Shown: positions 1 to 6,437, counted from the first letter of the stretch. The stretch is 9,493 nucleotides of DNA from an uncultured Bacteroidota bacterium (GCA_903906615.1 CAIVKT010000400.1:1-9493), one strand, 5' to 3'. The notes: generated from the sequence alone by a model not told the origin. Numbers and translations are program-made.

Positions 1-1
1 A

Positions 2-145
2 TTGCTGAATGACATTACTAATGGCGCTAAGACTGTAACGATAAGGAGCCTTAGCTTCCCTGAGCGGCGCGGTGTGAAGCATGTGGTGCCTTATGAGCTG
101 GAGTTGATGGCTGATGTGCCGTTTAATTTGGTTGATATAACTTAG
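2..145 (+). CDS. C-terminal end of a phage tail protein (5' end outside the window)
   Basis: An open frame runs in from the left edge with no start and ends at TAG (143-145), giving the last 47 residues of a protein. The tail contains the string PYELELMADVPFNLVDI. A closing beta-strand followed by a 'D-x-PF-x-L' ending recalls the end of the DUF6046-type tail proteins that precede the baseplate hub in Bacteroidota Mu-like phages. In Mu the gene at this position encodes gp43 (DNA circularisation/tail protein). The identity rests on a short fragment and on its position directly before the hub gene, so it is tentative; that it is coding is fairly clear. The frame ends just before a REP-like element and a strong terminator, so transcription of the upstream tail genes may be attenuated here. 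Confidence 0.6.
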   Translation: MLNDITNGAKTVTIRSLSFPERRGVKHVVPYELELMADVPFNLVDIT

Positions 146-148
146 TCG

Positions 149-165
149 TGGTTCGAGGCTCACCA
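149..165 (+). repeat. REP-like intergenic element, copy A
   Basis: The stretch TGGTTCGAGGCTCACCA directly follows the stop codon of the preceding gene. It shares the TTCG..GCTCAC core with intergenic stretches at 5382-5402, 6438-6480 and 7322-7369, so it appears to belong to one dispersed family. Such TTCGxCAxGCTCAxCATGAC-type sequences are known as REP-like extragenic repeats in many bacteria. No RAYT transposase gene is visible in this window. Confidence 0.5.
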
Positions 166-189
166 AGATTTAGGTGATTGTTGACAATG

Positions 190-230
190 AAAAGAATGGC
201 TATGCGGATAACGTATAGCCATTCTTTTTT
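190..230 (+). terminator. Rho-independent terminator, possibly bidirectional
   Basis: The left arm AAGAATGGCTATGCG (192-206) pairs with CGTATAGCCATTCTT (212-226), giving about 15 base pairs with a single G-U wobble and a 5-base loop. The 3' arm runs into six T residues. The A run before the left arm would serve as a U-tract on the other strand, so it could work in both directions. It sits between the upstream tail gene and the hub gene, inside what is otherwise one tail operon, so read-through or a new promoter downstream must supply transcripts of the following genes. Confidence 0.85.
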
Positions 231-234
231 GCAA

Positions 235-242
235 AATATTTG
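235..242 (+). promoter_or_regulatory. Possible Bacteroidota -7 element
   Basis: AATATTTG lies just after the terminator and differs by one base from the Bacteroidota -7 consensus TAnnTTTG. I see no convincing -33 TTTG at the expected 19-21 bp spacing, so this is only a candidate for restarting transcription ahead of the hub gene. Confidence 0.2.
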
Positions 243-258
243 CGGGTGTGGCTTCTTT

Positions 259-282
259 TCTTTGCCTCTTCAGAGGCAAAGA
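259..282 (+). promoter_or_regulatory. Hairpin masking the ribosome-binding region of the hub gene
   Basis: TCTTTGCCTCT (259-269) is perfectly complementary to AGAGGCAAAGA (272-282), an 11-bp inverted repeat with a 2-base gap (a 4-base loop if the last pair opens). It ends 4 bases before the ATG at 287. The 3' arm contains AGAGG (272-276), the only Shine-Dalgarno-like sequence for that ATG, so folding would hide it. There is no T-tract, so it is not a simple terminator. A translational control role is inferred. Confidence 0.6.
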
Positions 283-286
283 GTGT

Positions 287-1321
287 ATGGCATTATTTCA
301 ATTAACAAGTGATGTAAGTATTGGTTCGTTCAACTTCAGCGGTGTGCATGAGGTGCGGATACAGCGCGGCATCAAGTCGATTGAAGAACGAGCAACAATA
401 GTGCTGCCGACCATAGCTTATGTGCAAAAAGGGAAAAGTGTACAGAAATATACTACCAGCACTTTATTCAGTGATGGTGATGCTGTGAACATTAACCTTG
501 GCTATAACGGTGATGTGAATACCGAGTTTGTAGGGTTTGTGAAAAGGCGCGGTACAGGGATGCCCCTGGTAGTGGAATGTGAAGGATATAGCAGGTTGCT
601 GCGACTGAATGTAAATATAAGCGGAGACTTCAGGACTACGCCAACGACTGCCAAGGCATTGCTGGAGCTTGCGGTACAAGGAACCGGCATAACAGTGCAG
701 TGCGATGTGGACTTTCAGATAAAGGGCATCAAGCTGGTGAAGTTTAATGGCGTGCAAATATGTGATATTGTAAAACAGGTAAGCGATCACACGCTGAGTA
801 TATTTTTCATTGAACCGAATAAGCTGTGGTGCGGCCTTGTATATAGCGCCTATGCTACCGGGAATACGAATGCCTGGAATTTTCCTACTATAAACTACCG
901 CCTGGGGTATAACTGTGTGCGGGATAACGGACTGAAGGAACGGATACCTGTAGAGCCAGTGCAGGTGATCTTTAAGGGTAAGTATGCCACCGGCGCATTG
1001 CTGTATAGCGCGAGCAAGGAAAAGGCCGCAAGAAGCAAGTACACGCACTTGAGCAGCCAAATCAATGATAATACAACGATGGGGAAGTTTGCCCAGGAGA
1101 AGGCTTTTATGTTGAATTATACGGGATATGAAGGACGATTAAACAGCTTTTTACAACCGTATGCTACACCTGGCATGGATGCCTACATAGTGAACAATGA
1201 CCTGCAAGAGCTTAACGGGAAATATTTGATAGAAGAAACTGATGTAACATTTGGGACTAATGGGGCACGAAGGGTCTTGACCATAGGTCCAAGAGTGTCT
1301 TTCGACACTGCTAACAATTAA
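287..1321 (+). CDS. Baseplate hub protein (phage late control D / Mu gp44-like)
   Basis: This 344-residue protein has the general layout of the contractile-tail hub family (P2 gpD, Mu gp44, T4 gp27). It opens with beta strands (residues 1-60) and the 'LP..GD.V.INLGYNG....FVGFV' stretch around residues 60-90, then 'PLVVECEGY'. Near the C-terminus comes a large-loop domain with FLQPYATPGMDAYIVN, then KYLIEETDVTFGTNGARR and a final 'LTIGPRVSF'. Hubs form a trimeric ring that carries the spike at the end of the tail tube. An in-frame GTG at 248 would add 13 residues, but they would be encoded by the 259-282 hairpin, so I prefer the ATG at 287. The gene lies three bases from the spike gene, which suggests co-translation with its binding partner. 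Confidence 0.72.
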   Translation: MALFQLTSDVSIGSFNFSGVHEVRIQRGIKSIEERATIVLPTIAYVQKGKSVQKYTTSTLFSDGDAVNINLGYNGDVNTEFVGFVKRRGTGMPLVVECEGYSRLLRLNVNISGDFRTTPTTAKALLELAVQGTGITVQCDVDFQIKGIKLVKFNGVQICDIVKQVSDHTLSIFFIEPNKLWCGLVYSAYATGNTNAWNFPTINYRLGYNCVRDNGLKERIPVEPVQVIFKGKYATGALLYSASKEKAARSKYTHLSSQINDNTTMGKFAQEKAFMLNYTGYEGRLNSFLQPYATPGMDAYIVNNDLQELNGKYLIEETDVTFGTNGARRVLTIGPRVSFDTANN

Positions 1322-1324
1322 ATA

Positions 1325-1933
1325 ATGGACAGTCAAAAACAAGACATATCGAATGACATGCTGCGCGTAGTACGCAAGTTGGCTGTATGTGTGCATAGTG
1401 GCAAAGCGGTGGCGGGAACAATAGATGAGGAGCAAATGACGGTTAGTGTGCAGCTGACCATAGATGATAACAGCCAAGACCCTAATGGCAGCGAGAGTAT
1501 AATAAGCGAAGGGGTGCTGCTGAATGTGGTGAGCCTGAATAATAACGGGGTGATATTATACCCGGCAGATGGCAGCGATGTGCTGGTAGCGGAAGTGGAT
1601 GGACCGGGCAATTATGTAGTCATAAAATGCAGCAACCTGGTAAAAGCCAAACTGACTATTGGGGCATCTATGGTAACTGTGACGGATGGTTTAATACAGC
1701 TGAATGACGGTAGCCTGGGCGGATTGGTGAAGGTGGAGGCGTTGGTGAGCAAAATAAATGCTATTGAAGAACTGCTCAATAATCTAAAGACTGCGGTAAC
1801 GGCAGTGGTAATTGCGGGCAGTACTGCGGATGGTGGCGCTGTGAAGGCCGGTATAATTGCGGGATTGGGGAGTGGCATTACCCCAACAACTTTGCGGGGA
1901 GATATTGAGAATACAAACATAAAGCAGGGATAG
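1325..1933 (+). CDS. Baseplate central spike protein (gpV / Mu gp45-like)
   Basis: This 202-residue protein fits the membrane-puncturing spike family (P2 gpV, Mu gp45). After a short N-terminal helix, residues 20-100 form an OB-fold-like beta domain, including 'SEGVLLNVVSL' and 'VILYPADGSDVLVAEVDGPG'. Residues 100-140 are short alternating strands (KLTIGASMVTVTDGLIQL) typical of the triple-stranded beta-helix, followed by a helix (KINAIEELLNNLKTAV). The family usually trimerises and often holds iron at its tip; I do not see the HxH iron motif here, and the C-terminus ends in DIENTNIKQG. The ATG follows the hub stop by three bases. The next gene begins an unrelated block of exported-type proteins, so the usual spike-wedge adjacency is interrupted. 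Confidence 0.75.
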   Translation: MDSQKQDISNDMLRVVRKLAVCVHSGKAVAGTIDEEQMTVSVQLTIDDNSQDPNGSESIISEGVLLNVVSLNNNGVILYPADGSDVLVAEVDGPGNYVVIKCSNLVKAKLTIGASMVTVTDGLIQLNDGSLGGLVKVEALVSKINAIEELLNNLKTAVTAVVIAGSTADGGAVKAGIIAGLGSGITPTTLRGDIENTNIKQG

Positions 1934-1994
1934 GTAATGTGATTGAATGTGGAAATGTGATAAATGTGCTACAAAAGCGAGTAATAAAACAAGT

Positions 1995-3977
1995 ATGAAA
2001 AGGATATTACTGATATTGATTTTAGTTGCTTCGTGCCTCAGCATGACAACATTAAGCTATGGGCAGCGGAGCATATTGCCGAGTGGTGATACGATGGTGT
2101 ATAATGCCGGGACAGGAAAGTGGGTGAACCATCCACTGGGTGGCGGCGGTAGCGCTATTGTAAACCCAAACTTTGTACCGGTGTACCTGGTGGATAGTAA
2201 CCACACTTATTACAGCCCGTGGAAGGTGGTGTCTGTGATTGACAGCTTTATTAACAGCCTGGGTGGATTTGGGCAGGTGAATGCAGACTGGAATGCAACG
2301 AGCGGTGCGGCGTTTATAGAGCATAAGCCAGCGATCTATGACAGTACGCGGATAGTAGATAGCATAGCGGGATTGCGGGCAGGGATAGATACTGCGCTGG
2401 CAAGGGGAATGGTGCCTGGGCCGCAAGGGCCTGCGGGTAGTAATGGGACGAACGGCAGTAACGGGACTAATGGCAGTAATGGCACTAATGGTGTGAGTAT
2501 AGTGTGGCTGGGGACTTTTGTGAGTGCGCCGGGTTCGCCGACTTTGAACCAGGCTTACCGGAACAGCAGCAGCGGTATAGCTTATGTGTGGAATGGCAGC
2601 GCCTGGGTGGAGATGGTGCAGGATGGCGCTACGGGAGCCACGGGCGCGACCGGGGCTGCGGGAACTAATGGCACGAATGGGAGTAATGGCGCGGCGGGGC
2701 CGAATACGGTGACCGGCAGCACTACGACTACTTTTACCGGTTTTCTTTATGGTAATGGCAGCGCTGTAACAACTGTGAACCCATTGCCGGCTACGGGAAC
2801 TGCGGGGACTTATGGCAGCGCTACGCAGGTGCCTGTGCTGACGACTGATGCGCAGGGCCGCGTGACGGCTGTAACGAATACTACGATAACGGGTGTGGCA
2901 CCGGGCGGCAGCGCGGGTGGTGACCTTACAGGTACTTACCCGAACCCGACCATTGGCGCAGGCAAGGTGACGAATGCAGACCTGGCCGGGAGCATAGCGG
3001 CCAGTAAGTTGACGGGTACTGATATTGCTACTGTAGGCACTATTACTGCCGGTACCTGGAATGGTACGGCTATTGCCAATGCTTACCTGGCTAACAGCAC
3101 GGTGAGTGTGAACGGAACGCCTGTAGCGCTGGGGGCAGGTATAACGGTGAGCGCTGCGCCGAACGGTAGTGCAGGTGGTGACCTTACCGGGAGTTACCCG
3201 AACCCGACTTTGGGGGCTACTGCTGTAACTGCGGCCAGCTATGGTAGCAGTACTGCTATACCTTCTTTTACGGTGGATGGCAAGGGCAGGCTTACTGCGG
3301 CCTCTACAAATGTGGTTATTGCGCCTGCGGGTACTTTATCAGGGACTACGTTGAATAGTACTGTGGTAACAAGCTCGCTGACTTCCGTAGGAACAATTAC
3401 TACAGGTGTATGGAATGGGACGGCTATTGCGAATGCGAACCTTGCCAATAGCAGTGTGAGTGTGAATGGTACGGCTATATCCCTCGGCGCATCTGGCACT
3501 GTAACGGCAGCAGCAGGTACTTTGACGGGGACGACATTAAACAGTACTGTGGTAACAAGCTCGCTGACTTCTTTGGGTGCTGCACCTACGGCAAGTAGCG
3601 CAGGAACGGCATCGGGCAGTATTGTTACTGTGAATGGTACGCAGAATTTGACCAATAAGCGCATTACACCGAGGGTGGGCAGTACTACCAGCAGCGCCAC
3701 GCCTACCATCAATACGGATAACTATGACATTTACGAGCTGACTGCGCAGGCGGTAGATATTACTTCCTTTACCACTAACCTAAGCGGCACACCGGTGGAT
3801 GGGCAACTGCTGGAGCTGCTGATAACGGGGACGGCTACCAGGAACATAACGTGGGGATCATCTTTTGAAAGCAGCACCATCACTTTGCCAGCGGCCACCG
3901 TGTCAACGGCCATGCTGGGTGTGCTACTGCAATATAACGGGGTAACGAGCAAATGGAGGTGCGCAGGAACATGGTAA
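1995..3977 (+). CDS. Collagen-like, repeat-rich tail-fibre-type protein with signal peptide
   Basis: Starting at ATG 1995, the 660-residue product opens with a Sec signal peptide: a KR pair, a hydrophobic core of Leu/Ile and a likely signal peptidase I site SYG|Q at residue 23/24. An in-frame ATG at 1947 would put 16 polar residues in front of the signal. VASC inside the core also fits a lipobox, so a lipoprotein is possible. Two Gly-x-x collagen-like stretches follow (about residues 142-166 and 211-235), then two GGDLTGxYPNPT motifs (from residues 308 and 394). Next come repeated TTLNSTVVTSSLTS and TWNGTAIANA-type units. From about residue 550 there is a phage-fibre-type C-terminal domain (TNKRITPRVG ... 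VTSKWRCAGTW). All but the signal peptide is typical of tail fibres; the signal peptide is not. The host's surface or the virion could be the final site. Confidence 0.75.
   Translation: MKRILLILILVASCLSMTTLSYGQRSILPSGDTMVYNAGTGKWVNHPLGGGGSAIVNPNFVPVYLVDSNHTYYSPWKVVSVIDSFINSLGGFGQVNADWNATSGAAFIEHKPAIYDSTRIVDSIAGLRAGIDTALARGMVPGPQGPAGSNGTNGSNGTNGSNGTNGVSIVWLGTFVSAPGSPTLNQAYRNSSSGIAYVWNGSAWVEMVQDGATGATGATGAAGTNGTNGSNGAAGPNTVTGSTTTTFTGFLYGNGSAVTTVNPLPATGTAGTYGSATQVPVLTTDAQGRVTAVTNTTITGVAPGGSAGGDLTGTYPNPTIGAGKVTNADLAGSIAASKLTGTDIATVGTITAGTWNGTAIANAYLANSTVSVNGTPVALGAGITVSAAPNGSAGGDLTGSYPNPTLGATAVTAASYGSSTAIPSFTVDGKGRLTAASTNVVIAPAGTLSGTTLNSTVVTSSLTSVGTITTGVWNGTAIANANLANSSVSVNGTAISLGASGTVTAAAGTLTGTTLNSTVVTSSLTSLGAAPTASSAGTASGSIVTVNGTQNLTNKRITPRVGSTTSSATPTINTDNYDIYELTAQAVDITSFTTNLSGTPVDGQLLELLITGTATRNITWGSSFESSTITLPAATVSTAMLGVLLQYNGVTSKWRCAGTW
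2418..2492 (+). repeat. Collagen-like GXX coding repeat, first block
   Basis: This stretch encodes GPQGPAG and then alternating GTN/GSN triplets. At DNA level it is an 18-bp period built from GGGACTAATGGCAGTAAT-like units. Such short in-frame repeats can change copy number by slippage without breaking the frame. A second block (2625-2699) encodes GAT triplets and further GTN/GSN triplets. Confidence 0.75.
2916..3208 (+). repeat. Imperfect 35-bp direct repeat pair in the fibre gene
   Basis: The copies at 2916-2950 and 3174-3208 encode GGDLTGTYPNP and GGDLTGSYPNP and differ at only a few bases. This motif is common in phage fibre proteins. The distance between copies is 258 bp, a multiple of three, so recombination between them would delete 86 residues in frame. 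Confidence 0.8.
3357..3571 (+). repeat. Exact 29-bp direct repeat pair in the fibre gene
   Basis: The same 29 bases, beginning AGTACTGTGGTAACAAGC, occur at 3357-3385 and at 3543-3571. The offset is 186 bp (62 codons), so unequal recombination would keep the frame. Related longer units beginning TGGAATGG occur at 3057-3082 and 3411-3436. Together they show the fibre shaft grew by duplication of blocks. Confidence 0.88.
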
Positions 3978-4744
3978 GGCTATTATTGATATTGATGCTT
4001 TGGAGCTGTGCTGCTAATGCGCAGCTGATGGGATTGCTGGGTAAGCATGTGGTGAGTGGCGGCGGTGGATGCACTACCGTAGTAACAGAGGCATCTCAGC
4101 TTAACCCTGTATCTGGGACTTATGTGCAGTATTTGTCAACGAGCAACTTTACGGGTAACCCGACTACATTTAGTGTATCTGCATGGTTCAATCTTTATTA
4201 TACGCAGGCGGGACGGACTTATTTTAGTAATTACAATGGCTCTAATGGATGGGTAGTGGGGATTGATGACGGCGTGGCTAATTATATAAAGTTCTATGCG
4301 GGGTCGGCAACCTTTAATTCTACAGTGTTATTGAGCAATAGTACCTGGTACCATGTGGTGCTTACTTATGATGCAGGGGCAAGTCCACAGATGAAGCTGT
4401 ATATTAATAATGGCACACCTGAAACGGCTACTATCGCTCTGACGTATGGGAGTGTACCATCTTACAATACTATAGGGCAATTGACTCCAGCGAGTAATAA
4501 CCAGTCATTCGCCGCTAATATGACCACTACAGGATATTGGAACAGGGCATTAACCAGCACTGAGGTGTCGTATCTATACAATAGTGGTGATCCGCTTCAA
4601 TATAGTTGTATGACAGGTAGTGTATTTACTGGGCTTGTGGCGTGGTACGATATGGGTGAAGCAACTGGCGCAACGAGGGTGGACGCAACTGGTAACGGGC
4701 ATAACATGAGTAATACTACAAGTGTAGCACAAGTAACAAGATAA
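3971..4744 (+). CDS. Exported LamG/concanavalin-like protein
   Basis: I choose ATG 3971 (257 residues) because it places a signal peptide at the very N-terminus: VR, a hydrophobic Leu/Ile core and the site ANA|Q at residues 17/18. An upstream in-frame ATG at 3953 would add only MEVRRN. The start overlaps the stop of the fibre gene in ATGGTAA, which suggests translational coupling. Residues about 41-205 form a LamG-type (laminin G-like, concanavalin-fold) domain, shown by FSVSAWF, WYHVVLTYD, MKLYINNG and the closing 'GYWNRALTSTEVSYLYN' segment. Residues 221-250 (GLVAWYDMGEATG..DATGNG) look like the opening strand of a second LamG unit that then stops. Such domains usually bind sugars or surface proteins. 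The ligand here is unknown; adhesion or receptor binding is inferred. Confidence 0.72.
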   Translation: MVRLLLILMLWSCAANAQLMGLLGKHVVSGGGGCTTVVTEASQLNPVSGTYVQYLSTSNFTGNPTTFSVSAWFNLYYTQAGRTYFSNYNGSNGWVVGIDDGVANYIKFYAGSATFNSTVLLSNSTWYHVVLTYDAGASPQMKLYINNGTPETATIALTYGSVPSYNTIGQLTPASNNQSFAANMTTTGYWNRALTSTEVSYLYNSGDPLQYSCMTGSVFTGLVAWYDMGEATGATRVDATGNGHNMSNTTSVAQVTR

Positions 4745-4745
4745 T

Positions 4746-5081
4746 ATGAGAACACTACTATTTATAGCATTATTGCTATCCGGGCTCACGGCTAAGGCGC
4801 AATGCGGGCCGTTTACTATTACCGGCGATACGTCTGTGGCTATTGTGCCGAGAACTTATGACCTGAGTGATACCACGCATTATAATGCGATCATCCTTAC
4901 CGGGGTAGATACGAGTGGTGGAGGGATACGTGGTTATTGCCATTTGCGGAGTGCGGGTGGCGCTATTTATCCGTTTGAGCCGAATTTCAGCATTTACGAT
5001 AAGCAGCAATATGTTATAAACGGTCTTAGCTACCTGTTTTGCAAGGTATCTATGATCATGGCGTTACCAATTAATAACTGA
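4746..5081 (+). CDS. Small exported protein of unknown function
   Basis: This 111-residue protein begins with a clear signal peptide (MRTLLFIALLLSGLTAKAQ), with a predicted cut at AKA|Q after residue 18. The mature part is about 93 residues, mostly predicted beta structure, with three cysteines (next to the N-terminal Gln, in GYCHL and in LFCKV) that could form a disulfide after export. I do not recognise a family. It starts one base after the stop of the LamG gene and ends four bases before the wedge gene, so it belongs to the same transcript. It is the third consecutive gene with a signal peptide, so it probably acts with the two upstream proteins, for instance as a small partner or anchor; that is inference. 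Confidence 0.62.
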   Translation: MRTLLFIALLLSGLTAKAQCGPFTITGDTSVAIVPRTYDLSDTTHYNAIILTGVDTSGGGIRGYCHLRSAGGAIYPFEPNFSIYDKQQYVINGLSYLFCKVSMIMALPINN

Positions 5082-5085
5082 TAGC

Positions 5086-5382
5086 ATGAGGCAGATGAAT
5101 GATTTTGCACTGGATGGGAATGGTGACCTGCTTATAGTGGCGGGTGACTTTGTGGTGGTGGAAAGCACGGAGGAGCATATGAAGAGTATGCTGGTGGATA
5201 ACTATGGGGATTATCCTTATGATCCACTTAACTGTGTGGGCGCTTTCAATTACGAGGATGATGATGTGCAGGGTGATCTGCCGGGTGCGATAGCGAAGAC
5301 GTTTGCCGCAGATGGAATGGACGTAGTGAAGATAAAGGTAGATGGGGATTTGAATGTGGAGGTGGATGCTTATTATAAATAG
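5086..5382 (+). CDS. Baseplate wedge protein (Mu gp46 / gp25-W-like)
   Basis: This 98-residue protein matches the short gp46/gp25-like family in its features. It opens with DFALDGNGDLLIVAGDFVVVEST, a pattern seen in Mu gp46-type proteins. A helix follows (EEHMKSMLVDNYGDYPYDPLNCVGAF, residues 29-55), in which an L-x-N-x-G-x-Y-x-x-x-P-x-x-G pattern corresponds to the 'T..GE....P..G' core of the W/gp25 family. It ends with a strand pair (VVKIKVDGDLNVEVDAYY). In contractile tails this protein joins the wedge to the tube and starts sheath assembly. An ATG three codons later (5095) is an alternative start. It marks the return to canonical baseplate genes after the exported block. Confidence 0.72.
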   Translation: MRQMNDFALDGNGDLLIVAGDFVVVESTEEHMKSMLVDNYGDYPYDPLNCVGAFNYEDDDVQGDLPGAIAKTFAADGMDVVKIKVDGDLNVEVDAYYK

Positions 5383-5402
5383 TGGTTCGGCGATGCTCAC
5401 CA
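5382..5402 (+). repeat. REP-like intergenic element, copy B
   Basis: GTGGTTCGGCGATGCTCACCA begins at the last base of the wedge gene stop codon (TAG, 5380-5382). It shares TTCGGC..GCTCAC with the copies at 6438 and 7322. It is followed at once by the 14-bp tandem repeat. Confidence 0.55.
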
Positions 5403-5403
5403 T

Positions 5404-5445
5404 TAGTAGATAGTCGATAGTAGATAGTCGTTAGTAATTAGTCGT
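5404..5445 (+). repeat. 14-bp tandem repeat, three copies, next to a start codon
   Basis: The units are TAGTAGATAGTCGA (5404-5417), TAGTAGATAGTCGT (5418-5431) and TAGTAATTAGTCGT (5432-5445). The array ends one base before the ATG at 5447 and so fills the whole leader of that gene. No Shine-Dalgarno sequence is present. The unit length is not a multiple of three, but the array lies outside the coding frame. Changes in copy number would alter the spacing of any upstream signal. Confidence 0.88.
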
Positions 5446-5446
5446 T

Positions 5447-6424
5447 ATGGGTACAACAATAAAGGCAAAGCCGAACCAAAGCATGAGGGATGTGATCCTA
5501 CAGGGATTAGGCTCTATGGAAGGTGCCATGCAGTTTTGCTGGGACAATGGCGTGGCTATAAGCGATGTGCCGGTAGTGGGAACCGTGTACCAAGTGAGCG
5601 ATGCCGCTATCGCACTGGCCGGAGCTGCCGGGTTATCTGTATTGCAGGAGGTAGCTAAAGAAGGTATTGTATTTGGTACGCTTGGAACTCTTCCTGCGCC
5701 ACCGACAATGAGGGTGGTACTTATGCCTGTACTGAAAGCTGTGGCAACAACGGCGACCACACCTGCCACAACAGGTTTTTATGAGTTCAATATAGAAGGT
5801 GATACCGGATTTATAGATGTGTATGGACTTGTAGCTGGAATAGGCGGCTATCCGAGCGAGCCGAATAACGTTCATTACATAACAACTGACGAAGAACCCG
5901 GATCACCAACAGTACTGGCGGAAGTGGCAGCTACTGATATGACGGCGAAGAGCATTAGCTATAAGGTGCCGTGGGTGACTGGACATAGCAATATGCTGGT
6001 GTTCGGCGCTGCTGATCCAACAGCCTGTACCACGTTTGAAGATACAGAAGGAAACAAGGCCCACGCTTGGCCTGCTATCATACTTGATAGTGCGACACAA
6101 ACGATAGAGCAGTACCTGAACCCTATTCTGCTTGTAGAACTGGTAAGCAGCGCACCAGGTAGTGTAACGATACGACTGACACGAAGCCATACGGCCATCA
6201 CATTTACCGGGCTAAGCCTTTTCGCTATGATATGGACAGATGCGGCAGCCGGTGGTGTAACGGGTGTAACAGGTAGGATGCCAGACCCGGCAGACCCAAC
6301 CAATGGGAATAAGATGATATGTACCCTGCTGCCGGGTGTATATACATTTGGTGTAATTGCTACCTACGCTTATACGGCAGGTATCCCGAACACGGGAATG
6401 CAATGTGTGGTTGAAGTAGCATAA
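5447..6424 (+). CDS. Baseplate/tail protein with N-terminal LysM/gpX-like domain and long unknown C-terminus
   Basis: This protein has 325 residues. Residues 11-50 (QSMRDVILQGLGSMEGAMQF..NGVAISDVPVVGTVYQV) fit the LysM/tail protein X pattern found in Bacteroidota Mu-like baseplates, which runs 'Q-s-l-x-D-I-A-L-Q-x-x-G-s-x-E-a-x-x-x-L-a-x-x-N-g-i-s-x-T-D'. The stretch VLQEVAKEGIVFGTLG at residues 65-80 also fits the usual sequel. LysM-type domains in tails hold the hub to the tube or contact peptidoglycan. Residues about 90-325 are beta-rich with no family I recognise. They include conserved-looking pieces such as YEFNIEGDTGFIDVYG and LVELVSSAPGSVTIRLTRSHTAITFTG, and may be a receptor-facing or decoration module. 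The gene lies between the wedge and J-like genes, separated from each by a repeat-filled gap. Confidence 0.6.
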   Translation: MGTTIKAKPNQSMRDVILQGLGSMEGAMQFCWDNGVAISDVPVVGTVYQVSDAAIALAGAAGLSVLQEVAKEGIVFGTLGTLPAPPTMRVVLMPVLKAVATTATTPATTGFYEFNIEGDTGFIDVYGLVAGIGGYPSEPNNVHYITTDEEPGSPTVLAEVAATDMTAKSISYKVPWVTGHSNMLVFGAADPTACTTFEDTEGNKAHAWPAIILDSATQTIEQYLNPILLVELVSSAPGSVTIRLTRSHTAITFTGLSLFAMIWTDAAAGGVTGVTGRMPDPADPTNGNKMICTLLPGVYTFGVIATYAYTAGIPNTGMQCVVEVA

Positions 6425-6437
6425 TAAGTAAAACAGA

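Noticed and set aside
181..186. TTGACA as a sigma-70 -35 box
   Set aside because: Bacteroidota use a different promoter form (TTTG / TAnnTTTG), the match precedes a terminator, and no paired -10 is evident at the right spacing.
248..286. GTG start at 248 extending the hub protein by 13 residues
   Set aside because: The extension would be encoded by a perfect hairpin and reads as an unusual peptide (FLCLFRGKEC); the ATG at 287 gives a normal family start.
464..1060. 198-residue open frame on the minus strand inside the hub gene
   Set aside because: It lies wholly within a well-supported coding gene, its translation has no recognisable domain, and it reads like the antisense of ordinary codons.
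1947..1994. ATG at 1947 as the start of the fibre-type protein
   Set aside because: It would place 16 polar residues with two cysteines before the signal peptide; ATG 1995 followed by AAA AGG fits a signal peptide start.
3239..3712. 157-residue Val/Leu-rich minus-strand frame, resembling a membrane protein
   Set aside because: Its hydrophobicity is the antisense image of Thr/Ser/Asn/Gly repeats of the fibre gene, and it repeats with the same period.
5404..5445. CRISPR array
   Set aside because: The units are 14 bp, directly adjacent with no spacers, and no cas genes are present.
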